DNA of 64,000 nucleotides from Streptomyces filipinensis (GCF_014649495.1 NZ_BMTD01000019.1:108506-172505); one strand, 5' to 3'; positions 25,584 through 34,542 are shown, counted from the first letter of the stretch. The notes: generated by a model not told the origin, from the letters alone. Program-made: numbers and translations.

Positions 25584-26849
25584 GTGGCCGAAAACGCCGT
25601 CAGTGTGCCGTTCGAAGCGGACCGCGAGGTGCCCGGACTCATCGTCAAGTTCGGTGACTATCCGCTGCACCACGGAGGTGTCGGCGCGATCCGCAGCCTG
25701 GGCCGGCTCGGCGTGCCCATGTATGCCATCACCGAGGACGCGTACACACCCGCGGCCTCCTCGCGCTACCTGAAGAAGGCATTTGTGTGGCCGACGACCG
25801 GGGCGGAGGATCCCGGCCACCTGGTCGAGGGCCTGCTGCGCGTCGGCCGCCGTATCGGCCGCCCGACCGTCCTCGTCCCGACCGACGAGGAGGCCGCCGT
25901 ACTCATCGCCGAGCATCAGGAGGAGCTGGCCGGATCTTTTCTCTTTCCGCGCGTGGACCCCGGGCTGCCGCGCCGGCTCGCCAGCAAGCAGGGCCTGCAC
26001 GAACTGTGCGTGGAGCACGGCATCGCCGCCCCGGCGTCGGCGTTCCCGGAGACGTACGAGGACATCGTCGCCTTCGCCGACACGGCCCGCTTCCCGGTGG
26101 TGGCCAAGAACCGGGAGGCGTTCGTACGGCGCACGCGGCCCGCGGTGGGCGGCACCACGAGGATCGCCACCCGCGAGGGCCTGCTCACCCTCGCCCGCGA
26201 CTGGGGCTCGCGGCCGGGCGTGATCCTCCAGGAGTACCTGCCGCGCGAGGAGGCCGAGGACTGGATCGTGCACGCCTGCTTCGACCAGGACTCCAGCCCC
26301 CTCGCCCTGTTCACCGGTGTCAAGGTCCGCTCGTGGCCGCCGCACGCCGGCATGACGGCGAACGCGTACGTCGTCGACAACCCGGAACTCACCGACCTCA
26401 CCGCGCGTTTCATCAAGCAGATCGGCTACAGCGGCATCATCGACCTCGACCTGCGCTTCGACCGGCGCGACGGACAGTACAAGCTCCTCGACTTCAACCC
26501 GCGCATGGGCGCCCAGTTCCGGCTCTTCGAGAACGAGTCGGGTGTGGACGTGGTACGCGCCATGCACCTGAACCTGACCGGCCGCCCCGTTCCGGAGGGG
26601 GAACAGCGGGCCGGTCACCGCTACATCGTGGAGAACATCGACCTGCCCGCCCTCCTCGCCTACCGCCGCAGCGGCTATACGACGCCGCACGCGCCGGCGA
26701 AGGCGAGCGGGACGGAGCTGGCCTGGCTCGCGGGTGACGACCCGCTGCCGTTCCTCACGATGCTCGCCCGCTTCGTGCGCCCGGGCGCGAAGCACCTCTA
26801 TCAGCTGTGGCGGACCAACCGCCGCGGCAGCGGCACCTCCACGAAGTAG
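25584..26849 (+). CDS. ATP-grasp carboxylate-amine ligase-like protein
   Basis: A 421-residue protein of the ATP-grasp superfamily that would form an amide or peptide-like bond from a carboxylate via acyl phosphate. The pre-ATP-grasp domain is residues 1-125; the ATP-binding part has PVVAKNREAF, the lid region, VILQEYLPREEAEDWIVHA and the magnesium-binding end DLDLRFDRRDGQYKLLDFNPRMGAQF with the Asp-Asn pattern of the family. The substrates cannot be told from sequence. Start is GTG 25584 (MAENAVSV) with GGGGGGA six bases before it; GTG 25572 is in frame but has a poorer spacing. It is followed 45 bases later by an FAD monooxygenase-like gene, probably on the same transcript. Confidence 0.85.
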   Translation: MAENAVSVPFEADREVPGLIVKFGDYPLHHGGVGAIRSLGRLGVPMYAITEDAYTPAASSRYLKKAFVWPTTGAEDPGHLVEGLLRVGRRIGRPTVLVPTDEEAAVLIAEHQEELAGSFLFPRVDPGLPRRLASKQGLHELCVEHGIAAPASAFPETYEDIVAFADTARFPVVAKNREAFVRRTRPAVGGTTRIATREGLLTLARDWGSRPGVILQEYLPREEAEDWIVHACFDQDSSPLALFTGVKVRSWPPHAGMTANAYVVDNPELTDLTARFIKQIGYSGIIDLDLRFDRRDGQYKLLDFNPRMGAQFRLFENESGVDVVRAMHLNLTGRPVPEGEQRAGHRYIVENIDLPALLAYRRSGYTTPHAPAKASGTELAWLAGDDPLPFLTMLARFVRPGAKHLYQLWRTNRRGSGTSTK

Positions 26850-26894
26850 GCAAGGCCACCACGTGTGGCGCACCGTGTCCTGGGGAGGGACTTC

Positions 26895-28097
26895 GTGACT
26901 CGACCGGTTGCAGTCATCGGGGCCGGGCCGTTCGGCCTGTCCACCGCCGCCCATCTGAGGGCGCGCGGCATCCCCGTCCGCGTCTTCGGCGACCCCATGG
27001 TCAGCTGGCGCGACCACATGCCCGAGGGCATGCTTCTGAAGTCGACGCCCGTCGCCTCCAACCTCGACTGCCCGCAGCCCGGCCACACCCTTGCCGACTA
27101 CTGCGACGCGGCCGGGATCCGCCGCCTGGCGACCGACGAGGACATCATCCCGGTGGAGACCTTCATCGCCTACGGCGAGTGGTTCCAGCAGAAGCTGGTC
27201 CCCGGCCTGGAGCGGGTGCGGGTCGTCTCCGTGGACCGCGACAAGAGCGGCGGCTTCGAACTGAAGCTGGACTCGGGTGAGATGTTCACCGCGCGGGCCG
27301 TCGTCGTCGCCACCGGCCTGTCGGGCCTGGCGCACCTCCCGGCCGAGCTGGCCGGAGCGGCGGCCGACGGACCGGCGCCCACGGGCCCGGTCTCGCACAG
27401 CTCCCAGCACCACGACCTGGGCCGCTTCGACGGCAAGGAGCTGATCGTGATCGGCGCCGGCCAGTCCGCGCTGGAGACGGCGGTGCTGGCCGCCGAGGCG
27501 GGGGCACGCGTGCGTGTCGTCGCGCGCGGCCGCGGCCGGGTCGCCTTCGGCGCCCCGCCCTGGGACCAGCCGAAGCTGCGCCCCGAGTCCCCGTTCGGCC
27601 GGGCCTGGTCGCTGTGGGCGCTCAGCTACTACCCGCACCCCTACCGCTATCTGCCCGAGGCCACCCGCCACTTCCTGGTCCGCCGGGTCCTCGGACCGCT
27701 CGGCGCGTGGTGGCTGCGCGAGCGCTTCCAGAGCGCCGTACAGGTGGAGGACGTCGAACGGGTCGTGGCCGCCGAGGCGCCGGACGGCAGCCCCGTCCTC
27801 ACCGTCCGCACCCATGGCGGGCACACCGAGCGGCTCACCGCCGACCACGTCATCGCCGCCACCGGCTACCGGGTCGACATCGCGGCGATGGACTTCCTCG
27901 GCCACGAACTGCGCACCGGGCTCGCGGTGAGCCGTGGCACGCCCCGGCTCGGCCCCGGCTGCGTCTCCTCCGTCCCCGGCCTGTACTTCACCGGCCTGCC
28001 GGCGGCGTCGTCGTACGGCCCGGTGATGCGCTTCGTGTGCGGTACGGAGTTCGCCTCCCCACGTCTGGCGAAACACCTGGCGGCGGCCCACGGCTGA
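26895..28097 (+). CDS. FAD/NAD(P)-binding oxidoreductase, flavin monooxygenase-like
   Basis: A 400-residue protein with two Rossmann motifs: the FAD-binding VIGAGPFGLSTAAHL at the N-terminus and the NADPH-binding VIGAGQSALETAVLAAE near residue 190. The WRDHMPEGMLLKS and SHSSQHHDLGRFDGK stretches fit flavin-containing or N-hydroxylating monooxygenases. The FATGY-like element is IAATGYRVD near 320. Start GTG 26895 follows GGGGAGGGACTTC closely; an upstream in-frame ATG lacks a ribosome site. The pair with the ATP-grasp ligase suggests a small biosynthetic or modification module, which is inference only. Confidence 0.88.
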   Translation: MTRPVAVIGAGPFGLSTAAHLRARGIPVRVFGDPMVSWRDHMPEGMLLKSTPVASNLDCPQPGHTLADYCDAAGIRRLATDEDIIPVETFIAYGEWFQQKLVPGLERVRVVSVDRDKSGGFELKLDSGEMFTARAVVVATGLSGLAHLPAELAGAAADGPAPTGPVSHSSQHHDLGRFDGKELIVIGAGQSALETAVLAAEAGARVRVVARGRGRVAFGAPPWDQPKLRPESPFGRAWSLWALSYYPHPYRYLPEATRHFLVRRVLGPLGAWWLRERFQSAVQVEDVERVVAAEAPDGSPVLTVRTHGGHTERLTADHVIAATGYRVDIAAMDFLGHELRTGLAVSRGTPRLGPGCVSSVPGLYFTGLPAASSYGPVMRFVCGTEFASPRLAKHLAAAHG

Positions 28098-28546
28098 GGC
28101 CCCGGGCTGATCCGGCCCGGGCCGTCGCGTTCCCCGCCCGGCTGACGGCGGCGCGGTGCAGGCGAGGGACAGCCACCGCGCCGCAGGAGGGAGAGGGGAT
28201 CATCGGGTTGCGGGCCGGCCGGAGCGACGGACGCGGCGCGTGCGGGCACGCCCATGCGGGCGGATCCGCGTGAGGCGGGCACGAGCGAGGAGCGGATCAC
28301 CCGCCGTCGCCGCCCGGGACGAGGCGCCCTCCCGGGGTGACGCGGGGTGCGCTGCAGCCGACGGACCGGAGGGGCGGCTAGCCGGCCACTACGACGAGAA
28401 GCAGTCGTCCGCGCGCTCACCGGCACGTCCCCTCGTATCGACACCGCCATCAGGGAGTCAGGTGCCACCGGTTGGGGCGGACCAGTACGTAAGTACGCAG
28501 GACGACAAGATGAGTCGGCGGGGCGCGGTATCCGTATTCTCTGATC
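28098..28546. other. Intergenic region with hairpin after the FAD oxidoreductase
   Basis: The arms CCCGGGC (28101-28107) and GCCCGGG (28115-28121) directly after the stop form a possible terminator. The remaining 420 bases hold no convincing gene; the final 60 bases before the HAD gene are relatively A/T-rich (TATCCGTATTCTCTGATC) and probably contain its promoter. Confidence 0.45.
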
Positions 28547-29359
28547 ATGGCAGCTTCCCCCGCGTACGCACTGATCGCCACCGACCTGGACGGAACGCTG
28601 TTGCGCGGCGACGACACCGTCTCCGACCGGTCGCTCGCCGCGCTCGCGCGGGCGGTGCGGGCCGGTGCCCGGCACCTGGTGGTGACGGGCCGCCCGGCCC
28701 CGCGGGTACGGCCGCTGCTCAAGCACCTCGGCTGCACGGGGCTCGCGGTGTGCGGGCAGGGCGCGCAGGTCTACGACGCCGGGTCCGGCCGTCTGTTGTG
28801 GTCGGTCCGGCTGGACCGGGAGCTGGCCGAGACAGCGCTCGGCAAGATCGAGGCCGAGGTGGGGCAGGTCTACGCGGCCGTCGACCAGGACGGCGTCGAC
28901 GGGCTCACGCTCATCGAGCCGGGCTATCTGATGCCGCACCCGACCCTGCCCGCCGTGCAGGTCGGCCGGCGCGACGACCTGTGGTGCGAGCCCATCAGCA
29001 AGGTGCTGTTGCGCCACGCCGAGCTCTCCGACGACGAGTTGGCGGCCGTCGCGCGCGCGGTGGTGGGCTCGCTGGCGACGGTCACCATGTCGGGGCCGGG
29101 GACCGTGGAGCTGCAGCCGTCCGGGGTGACCAAGGCGACCGGTCTGGCACTGGCCGCCGAACGGCTCGGGATCGCCGCACCGAAGGCCCTGGCGTTCGGC
29201 GACATGCCCAACGACATCCCGATGTTCGAGTGGGCCGGGCGCGGGGTCGCCATGGCCAACGCACACCCCGAACTCAAGGCGGTGGCCGACGAGATCACCC
29301 TGTCGAACGAGGACGACGGGATCGCCGCCGTCCTCGAAAGACTGTTTTCGACCGACTGA
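28547..29359 (+). CDS. HAD-IIB (Cof-type) phosphatase
   Basis: A 270-residue hydrolase of the haloacid dehalogenase superfamily, subfamily IIB, acting on small phosphorylated metabolites such as sugar phosphates or FMN-like compounds. Motif I is DLDGTLL (residues 13-19), motif II is VVTGRP, motif III is the Lys of VTKATGLA and motif IV is GDMPNDIPMFEWAG. The C2-type cap lies between motifs II and III. Start ATG 28547. The gene ends convergently with the transglycosylase gene across a strong bidirectional hairpin. Confidence 0.92.
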   Translation: MAASPAYALIATDLDGTLLRGDDTVSDRSLAALARAVRAGARHLVVTGRPAPRVRPLLKHLGCTGLAVCGQGAQVYDAGSGRLLWSVRLDRELAETALGKIEAEVGQVYAAVDQDGVDGLTLIEPGYLMPHPTLPAVQVGRRDDLWCEPISKVLLRHAELSDDELAAVARAVVGSLATVTMSGPGTVELQPSGVTKATGLALAAERLGIAAPKALAFGDMPNDIPMFEWAGRGVAMANAHPELKAVADEITLSNEDDGIAAVLERLFSTD

Positions 29360-29410
29360 CCGGCACATCAGTACGCGGTCGTCCGGCGCGGGCCCGGTGG
29401 AGACACGGCG

Positions 29411-29459
29411 GCCGCCCGGCACGCCCCCGTCCGTCAGGTGCGGGAACGTGCCGGGCGGC
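29411..29459. terminator. Bidirectional terminator between convergent genes
   Basis: Perfect 13-bp arms GCCGCCCGGCACG (29411-29423) and CGTGCCGGGCGGC (29447-29459) are separated by a 23-base loop. They lie between the HAD gene and the convergent transglycosylase gene and can serve both. Confidence 0.8.
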
Positions 29460-29485
29460 CGGTGTCCTGCCGGCCCGCGGGACTG

Positions 29486-29965
29486 TCAGTACGCGCCGAA
29501 GACGTTGTCGATCGACCCGTAGCGCGCGGCCGCGTAGTTGCAGGCGGCGGTGATGTTCGCGACCGGGTCGTAGATGTTGAAGGAGGTTCCGGCCACGTGG
29601 TACGCGTTGAACGTCGGGTCGATGACCTGGAGCAGGCCCTTGGACGGGATGCCCTTGGCGGCGTTGGAGTCCCAGAGGTTGATGGCGTTCGGGTTGCCCG
29701 AGGACTCCCGGATGACGTTGCGGTAGATGCCGTTGTAGGTGCCCGGGATGCCCTTCTGGCCCATGATCGCGAGGGACTCGCGGATCCAGCCGTCGAGGGT
29801 GTTCGGGTAGCCGGCGGGGGTGGTGGAGGCCGTGGTGGCGGCCGGGGCCGCGGCGGAAGCGCTGGTCGCCCCGATGAGCGGCAGGGCGAGGACGGCGGCA
29901 CCGGTGCCGACGGCGGCGAGGGCGCGGACGAGGCGGGTGCGGCGGTGCTGAGCGGCAGCAGGCAT
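29486..29965 (-). CDS. Secreted lytic transglycosylase-like (SLT-domain) protein
   Basis: A 159-residue secreted protein. The signal peptide has an Arg-rich start (MPAAAQHRRTRLVRAL), a hydrophobic core and an ATSASAAAP cleavage region near residue 38. The remainder is a small SLT/lysozyme-like domain: the catalytic Glu is in NVIRESSGNPNAIN, followed by GLLQVIDPTFNAY and NITAACNYAAARYGS. It would cleave peptidoglycan outside the cell. Start ATG 29965 follows GAGAGGAACTTCCCC. Its leader contains a ydaO-type riboswitch, as in other Streptomyces cell-wall hydrolase genes, which supports the annotation. Confidence 0.9.
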   Translation of the reverse strand: MPAAAQHRRTRLVRALAAVGTGAAVLALPLIGATSASAAAPAATTASTTPAGYPNTLDGWIRESLAIMGQKGIPGTYNGIYRNVIRESSGNPNAINLWDSNAAKGIPSKGLLQVIDPTFNAYHVAGTSFNIYDPVANITAACNYAAARYGSIDNVFGAY

Positions 29966-30026
29966 GGGGAAGTTCCTCTCCGTCGCCTGCGAGGTGAGCT
30001 GTCGGGTGCGGGCGGGGAGGTGCCCG

Positions 30027-30185
30027 GCCGTGCCCGGGAAGGCACGGCTTTACCCCTAGCCGTTCCGGTGCGACGTGTGTCGTCCGGTCCGGCGACTTAC
30101 CTGGTTCCCCCGCTCCTGCCGTACGAATGAGTTCGTCGATGGGTTACGTGGGCGGCGGCAGGATTAGGCGTCCGCCCGACGGCCC
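30027..30185 (-). ncRNA. ydaO/yuaA-type c-di-AMP riboswitch
   Basis: The leader of the transglycosylase gene contains, in minus-strand order, the three blocks I know from this class: GCCTAATCCTG (plus coordinates 30159-30169), CGGGGGAACCAG (30101-30112) and AGGGGTAAAGCC (30046-30057). Downstream, GCCGTGCC/GGCACGGC (30027-30034, 30041-30048) forms an 8-bp hairpin whose left (in RNA, 5') arm shares the GCC at the end of the last conserved block, so the two structures would compete. In Streptomyces this riboswitch precedes cell-wall hydrolase genes (rpf and swl types), and c-di-AMP binding lowers expression. The outer limits are approximate. Confidence 0.87.
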
Positions 30186-30190
30186 GGAAC

Positions 30191-30771
30191 GTATGCGAGA
30201 GCACATGTCGGGAACAAGTACCGGATTCACACAACGTCCTATTTGACCTTGATCTATGCCCTATGAGGCACTTGATCCTTTGCGGTTGCCAACCTTCAAC
30301 TCGCCAGCGGGGCAAGGGGAGAAGCGGGGTGCGGCGGGGGTGGGGTGCCACCGGGTGCCCGTGACCCAACTCACGAAATGGCAAAGTGCTTCAAATCGGA
30401 CATGGGGGATTCGGGTGGATCGGCTCGGTGGTGGAACCCGTGAAACGGTGCCGGTCGTTCTCGTGATGAAGCGGCCGTGCGCGCGGAGCGTGCAGGAAGG
30501 TGGCGAAAGGGATGCCGGTGGGGCCGGCCGGGCGTTACTCCGCCCGCTCCTTAGTTCGAGACAAATTGGACGTATTCCTGTTAAGTCGATAAATGTCCGT
30601 TCTTAGTCCTTGATCAAAAACATACCGGTCATGACCTGATACCGCCCGGGCTGGACCGGTGGGCGCTATCGGTGATCGAAAGAGGACCGGATACGCTGAC
30701 TTGAGTGATGGCAGCGACCTATCGACAAACCGTGTAATCGCCAGCAGACACCAGCAGACAGGAGACCCCTC
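30191..30771. other. Long A/T-richer divergent intergenic region
   Basis: These 580 bases contain the promoters of the riboswitch-controlled transglycosylase (leftward) and the polyprenyl synthetase (rightward). The stretch 30540-30640 is clearly richer in A/T than its surroundings. A possible 116-codon frame (30256-30606) has no ribosome site or recognisable protein pattern and is not counted. No individual promoter can be assigned with confidence. Confidence 0.4.
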
Positions 30772-31782
30772 GTGACCGTCGTCGGGCCGTTCGGGCTGAG
30801 CGTGCGGGACCAGGCTCTGGAAGCCGATGTCCAGGCCGGATTGGCGGCTGTCGAGGAAGGCTTGCTCGAGGCCACCAAGAGTGAGGTCCCGTTCATCACG
30901 GAGGCCGCGCAGCACCTCGTGCGAGCCGGCGGGAAGCGGTTCCGGCCGCTGCTCGTGATGCTCGCGGCCCAGTTCGGTGACCCCTACGCGCCGGGCATCG
31001 TGCCGTCGGCCGTGGTCGTCGAGCTGACCCACCTGGCCACGCTGTACCACGACGACGTCATGGACGAGGCGGCCGTACGGCGCGGCGTGGACAGCGCCAA
31101 CACGCGCTGGGGCAACTCGGTCGCGGTCCTCACCGGCGACTTCCTCTTCGCCCGGGCCTCCCAGATCCTCGCCGACCTCGGCCCCGAGGCCGTCCGGGTG
31201 CAGGCCCTCGCGTTCGAGCGGCTGGTCACGGGCCAGATCCTGGAGACCGCCGGTCCCTCGGACGGCCGCGACCCGGTCGAGCACTACCTGGACGTCCTCG
31301 GCGGCAAGACGGGCTCGCTGGTGGCGGTCTCGTGCCGGTTCGGCGCGATGATGTCCGGCGCCGACGAGACGGTCGTCGACGTGCTCACCCAGTACGGCGA
31401 GCGGCTCGGCGTCGCCTTCCAGCTCGCCGACGACGTCCTGGACATCGCCTCCGACTCGCACGAGTCCGGCAAGACCCCGGGAACCGACCTGCGCGAGGGC
31501 ATTCCGACGCTGCCCGTGCTGCGGCTGCGCGAGCGGGCGGCCCGGCTGGGGCTGGCCGAGGACATCGCGCTGTGCCAGCTGCTGGACTCCGACCTCAGCG
31601 ACGACGCCCGGCACGCCGAGGCACTGGCCGCGCTGCGCGCTCACCCCGCGCTGGAGCAGGCCCGCCGGGACACCGTCCGGTACGCGGAGGAGGCCCGCGC
31701 CGCACTGGCACCGCTGCGGGAGTGCGACGCCAAGGCGGCGCTGATGGAGCTGTGCGACGCGGTGGTGCACCGGGCCGGCTGA
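30772..31782 (+). CDS. Trans-polyprenyl diphosphate synthase
   Basis: This 336-residue enzyme condenses isopentenyl diphosphate with an allylic diphosphate to make a long all-trans chain, most probably the side chain of menaquinone in this organism. The first Asp-rich motif is DDVMD (94-98) in LATLYHDDVMDEA, and the second is DDVLD in FQLADDVLDIAS. GGKRFRP binds IPP, and GKTPGTDLREGIPTLP is the typical heptaprenyl/octaprenyl synthase end of the second motif. Chain length cannot be fixed from sequence. Start is GTG 30772 with AGGAGACCCCTC upstream. Menaquinone is the electron acceptor of the nuo complex encoded earlier in the window. Confidence 0.92.
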   Translation: MTVVGPFGLSVRDQALEADVQAGLAAVEEGLLEATKSEVPFITEAAQHLVRAGGKRFRPLLVMLAAQFGDPYAPGIVPSAVVVELTHLATLYHDDVMDEAAVRRGVDSANTRWGNSVAVLTGDFLFARASQILADLGPEAVRVQALAFERLVTGQILETAGPSDGRDPVEHYLDVLGGKTGSLVAVSCRFGAMMSGADETVVDVLTQYGERLGVAFQLADDVLDIASDSHESGKTPGTDLREGIPTLPVLRLRERAARLGLAEDIALCQLLDSDLSDDARHAEALAALRAHPALEQARRDTVRYAEEARAALAPLRECDAKAALMELCDAVVHRAG

Positions 31783-31911
31783 TCCCCGGCGGGTCCCCGG
31801 AGGGTCGCGCCTCGCGGCAGCAACCGGCCGTACGGTCCCGGCGCGGCCCCGCACGGCTCCACGGCCCCGCACGACCCCCCTACGGGCCGGTGGCAGGGCC
31901 CGGCCACGGCC

Positions 31912-32029
31912 TGTCGCGATGCGTGCCCCCGTGGGCGGCCTGTCGCGATGCGCGCGCTCCCCTGGGGCCAGCCCCGATGCGCGGGCCCTTGTGCGCGGCT
32001 TGTCGCGATGCGCGTGCCCCCAGACGGAC
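31912..32029. repeat. Four imperfect tandem repeats of about 29-30 bp
   Basis: Units start at 31912, 31941, 31971 and 32001. Three begin TGTCGCGATGCG and the third is a diverged GCCCCGATGCG. They lie in the non-coding region 31783-32253 between the polyprenyl synthase and the LolA-like gene, which otherwise contains only GC-rich sequence and, near its end, the promoter of the latter. Confidence 0.7.
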
Positions 32030-32253
32030 CCCTCCGTTCCGGTGAGACCCCTACGGGTCGGGGGAGTCGCGGCCCCTGCGTGTCATACCGCAGGCGTACA
32101 CGGACTTGGCTCCGAGGTCTGACGCTTCCTCATGGCCGATTTGGTGAGATGGACACCACGGACATCACCACTCCTCACCGATTCGGGTGAGAATGGCGGC
32201 TCTGGTGGACCAGCGTGGGGACAGCCGCCGCCGACGACGGAGGTAAGGCACAC

Positions 32254-33453
32254 ATGGCACCGTACGAAACCGACGACGCAGTGGACGGCGCGCGAGAGGA
32301 AACCCCGCACGCCGGACGCCGCAAGGCCGCCCGCTACGCGGTCCCGGTCGCGGTGGTGGGGGTGGCGGCGGCCACGATCGGGCTGGTCCCGGCGCTCGCC
32401 GCCTCCGGGGACCCCGACCTGCCCAGGATCAGCGCACAGCAGCTCATCGAGAAGATCGCCAAGTCGGACGTGCAGCAGCTGTCCGGCACCGTGCGGATCA
32501 GCACCGACCTCGGACTGCCCGACCTCGGCGGCCTGGGGGGCAACCTGGCATCGGGGGCGGCCAGGGGCTCCGGCGACGGCTCCTCCGCCGACCCGCGGTC
32601 CCAGCTCACCTCGCTGGTCTCCGGCGCGCACACCCTGCGCGTCGCGACCGACGGCCCCGAGAAGCAGAAGCTGTCGCTGCTGGAGAGCGGCTCCGAGTAC
32701 AGCCTCATCCACCACGGCAAGGACGTGTGGGGCTACGACAGCAAGAGCAACGAGGTCTACCACAGCACCTCGGCCGACGCCGGCAAGGACCACAGGGCCG
32801 AGCCCCCGGCCACGCCCAAGGACTTCGCCGACGAGGCGCTGAAGTCGGTGGACGACACCACGTCCGTCACCGTCGACGGCACCGAGCAGGTCGCCGGCCG
32901 CGACGCCTACAAGCTGCTCATCAAGCCCAGGCAGTCCGGCACCACGGTCGGCGCGATCAGCATCGCCGTCGACGCGAAGACGGGCATGCCGCTGAAGTTC
33001 ACGCTGACCCCGAAGAGCGGCGGCGCGGCGGTCCTCAACGTGGGCTTCACCCAGGTCTCCTTCGCGCGGCCGGCCGCCTCCGCCTTCACCTTCACCCCGC
33101 CCAAGGGCGCGAAGGTGACGGAGGAGAAGCAGCAGGGCCCCGCGGCGCGCCGGCACGCGCCGAAGCCGGACGGGTTCGGCAAGGGCCTCAACGGCGCCGA
33201 CGTCCTCAGCAAGGGCTGGACGTCCGTCGCGGTCTTCGACACCGGCGCCAAGGGCGGCCTGCCGTCCGGATCCAAGGGCGGTGACCTGGGTGGCTTCCTC
33301 GGCTCGCTCGGTGAGAAGGTCTCCGGCAAGTTCGGCAAGGGCACGGTCTTCTCCACCCGCCTGGTCAACGTCCTGATCACGGACGACGGCAAGGCCTACG
33401 CCGGCGCGGTGACCAAGGACGCCCTGGTGAAGGCGGCGGACACGGGAAAGTAG
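32254..33453 (+). CDS. LolA/RseB-like (DUF2092-type) envelope protein
   Basis: A 399-residue protein with a cytoplasmic N-terminus of about 30 residues, one membrane segment (VPVAVVGVAAATIGLVPALAA, about 30-50) and a large extracytoplasmic part. Elements such as SGTVRISTDLGLP, HTLRVATDGPEKQKLSLLE, VWGYDSKSNEVYH and PLKFTLTPKSGG follow the half-barrel LolA/RseB fold. Since the organism has no outer membrane, a lipoprotein-carrier role is unlikely; RseB-like sensing or lipid binding is more plausible. Start ATG 32254 follows GGAGGTAAGGC. It precedes an ABC exporter by 81 bases, and I believe this order is conserved in Streptomyces, which suggests a shared function. Confidence 0.85.
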   Translation: MAPYETDDAVDGAREETPHAGRRKAARYAVPVAVVGVAAATIGLVPALAASGDPDLPRISAQQLIEKIAKSDVQQLSGTVRISTDLGLPDLGGLGGNLASGAARGSGDGSSADPRSQLTSLVSGAHTLRVATDGPEKQKLSLLESGSEYSLIHHGKDVWGYDSKSNEVYHSTSADAGKDHRAEPPATPKDFADEALKSVDDTTSVTVDGTEQVAGRDAYKLLIKPRQSGTTVGAISIAVDAKTGMPLKFTLTPKSGGAAVLNVGFTQVSFARPAASAFTFTPPKGAKVTEEKQQGPAARRHAPKPDGFGKGLNGADVLSKGWTSVAVFDTGAKGGLPSGSKGGDLGGFLGSLGEKVSGKFGKGTVFSTRLVNVLITDDGKAYAGAVTKDALVKAADTGK

Positions 33454-33534
33454 CCCCGCTCGGGCACGACCAGCCGTGACCGTGCGTTGATCCTTCGGGG
33501 CCTTCAGGGGGCAGGACGAGTCGAGGGGGAGCCG

Positions 33535-34542
33535 ATGGACGAACCGTCCGCCGCGGGGCGGGAGGCGGGGGACACCGGGGACGCGGAGCGGTGTGCCCCG
33601 GGTCAGGCGGAGACGAGCGTCATCGTCACCCGCGGCCTCACCAAGCGCTACCGCGGCGGACAGCTCGCCGTCGACGGCCTCGACCTGACCGTTCCGGCGG
33701 GCAGCGTCTTCGGCTTCCTCGGTCCGAACGGCTCGGGCAAGACCACCACCATCCGCATGCTGATGGGTCTGATCGAGCCGACGGCGGGCACGGCCGGCGT
33801 GCTGGGCCGCCCGATGCCCCGGGCGGCCCGTGCCGTTCTCCCGCAGGTCGGCGCGCTCATCGAGGGCCCGGCCCTGTACGGCTTCCTCTCCGGCCGGGAC
33901 AACCTGCTGCGCTACGACGCCGCGGACCCGACCGCCGACCCCCGGACCCGGCGCGTCCGGGTCGCGGCCGCCCTCGACCGGGTGGGCCTCACGGCTGCCG
34001 CCGGCAAGAAGGCCAAGGCGTACTCGCTCGGTATGAAGCAACGGCTCGGCCTGGCCGCGGCGCTGCTCCAGCCGCGCCGGTTGCTCGTCCTGGACGAGCC
34101 GACCAACGGCCTCGACCCGCAGGGCATGCGGGAGATCCGCACCCTGATCCGGGAGCTGGCCGCCGACGGCACGACCGTCTTCCTCTCCTCCCACCTCCTC
34201 GACGAGATCGAGCAGGTCTGCACCCACGCGGCCGTCATGGCGCGCGGCCGCCTCGTCACCCAGGGGGCGGTGGCCGACCTGGCCGCCGGGGCGCGCGGCC
34301 GGCTGGTGGTGACCACCCCGGATCCGGCCGAGGCGGCCCGGGTGCTGAAGGAGCAGGGCGTCGGGGACGTCATCGCCGACGGCGACCGGATCAGCGGCGA
34401 ACCGCCCGCACGGGACCTCGCCGAGGTGAACGCCGCCCTGGTCGCGGCGGGGGTGCGCGTGCGCGGTTTCACGCTCGTACGGGCCTCGCTGGAGGACGCG
34501 TTCGTGGCACTGACGGGGGAGGGTTTCGATGTCGCGGGCTGA
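33535..34542 (+). CDS. ABC transporter ATP-binding protein (exporter type)
   Basis: A 335-residue ATPase of the drug/bacteriocin exporter class. Walker A is GPNGSGKTT in the VFGFLGPNGSGKTTTIRMLMGL stretch, the Q-loop region is LPQVGALIEGPALYG, the signature is YSLGMKQRLGLAAALL and Walker B is LLVLDEPTNGLDP with H in SSHLLDEIEQV. The C-terminal 90 residues form the typical regulatory extension. About 35 N-terminal residues are acidic and have no family match. Start ATG 33535 has GAGGGGGAGCCG upstream. It overlaps the permease gene by 14 bases. Confidence 0.93.
   Translation: MDEPSAAGREAGDTGDAERCAPGQAETSVIVTRGLTKRYRGGQLAVDGLDLTVPAGSVFGFLGPNGSGKTTTIRMLMGLIEPTAGTAGVLGRPMPRAARAVLPQVGALIEGPALYGFLSGRDNLLRYDAADPTADPRTRRVRVAAALDRVGLTAAAGKKAKAYSLGMKQRLGLAAALLQPRRLLVLDEPTNGLDPQGMREIRTLIRELAADGTTVFLSSHLLDEIEQVCTHAAVMARGRLVTQGAVADLAAGARGRLVVTTPDPAEAARVLKEQGVGDVIADGDRISGEPPARDLAEVNAALVAAGVRVRGFTLVRASLEDAFVALTGEGFDVAG

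Noticed and set aside
30256..30606. 116-codon plus-strand frame upstream of the polyprenyl synthase.
   Set aside because: No ribosome site, protein composition looks random, and the DNA is A/T-richer promoter-like sequence.
31912..32029. The four tandem repeats as a CRISPR array.
   Set aside because: Units are directly adjacent with no unique spacers, and there are no cas genes.
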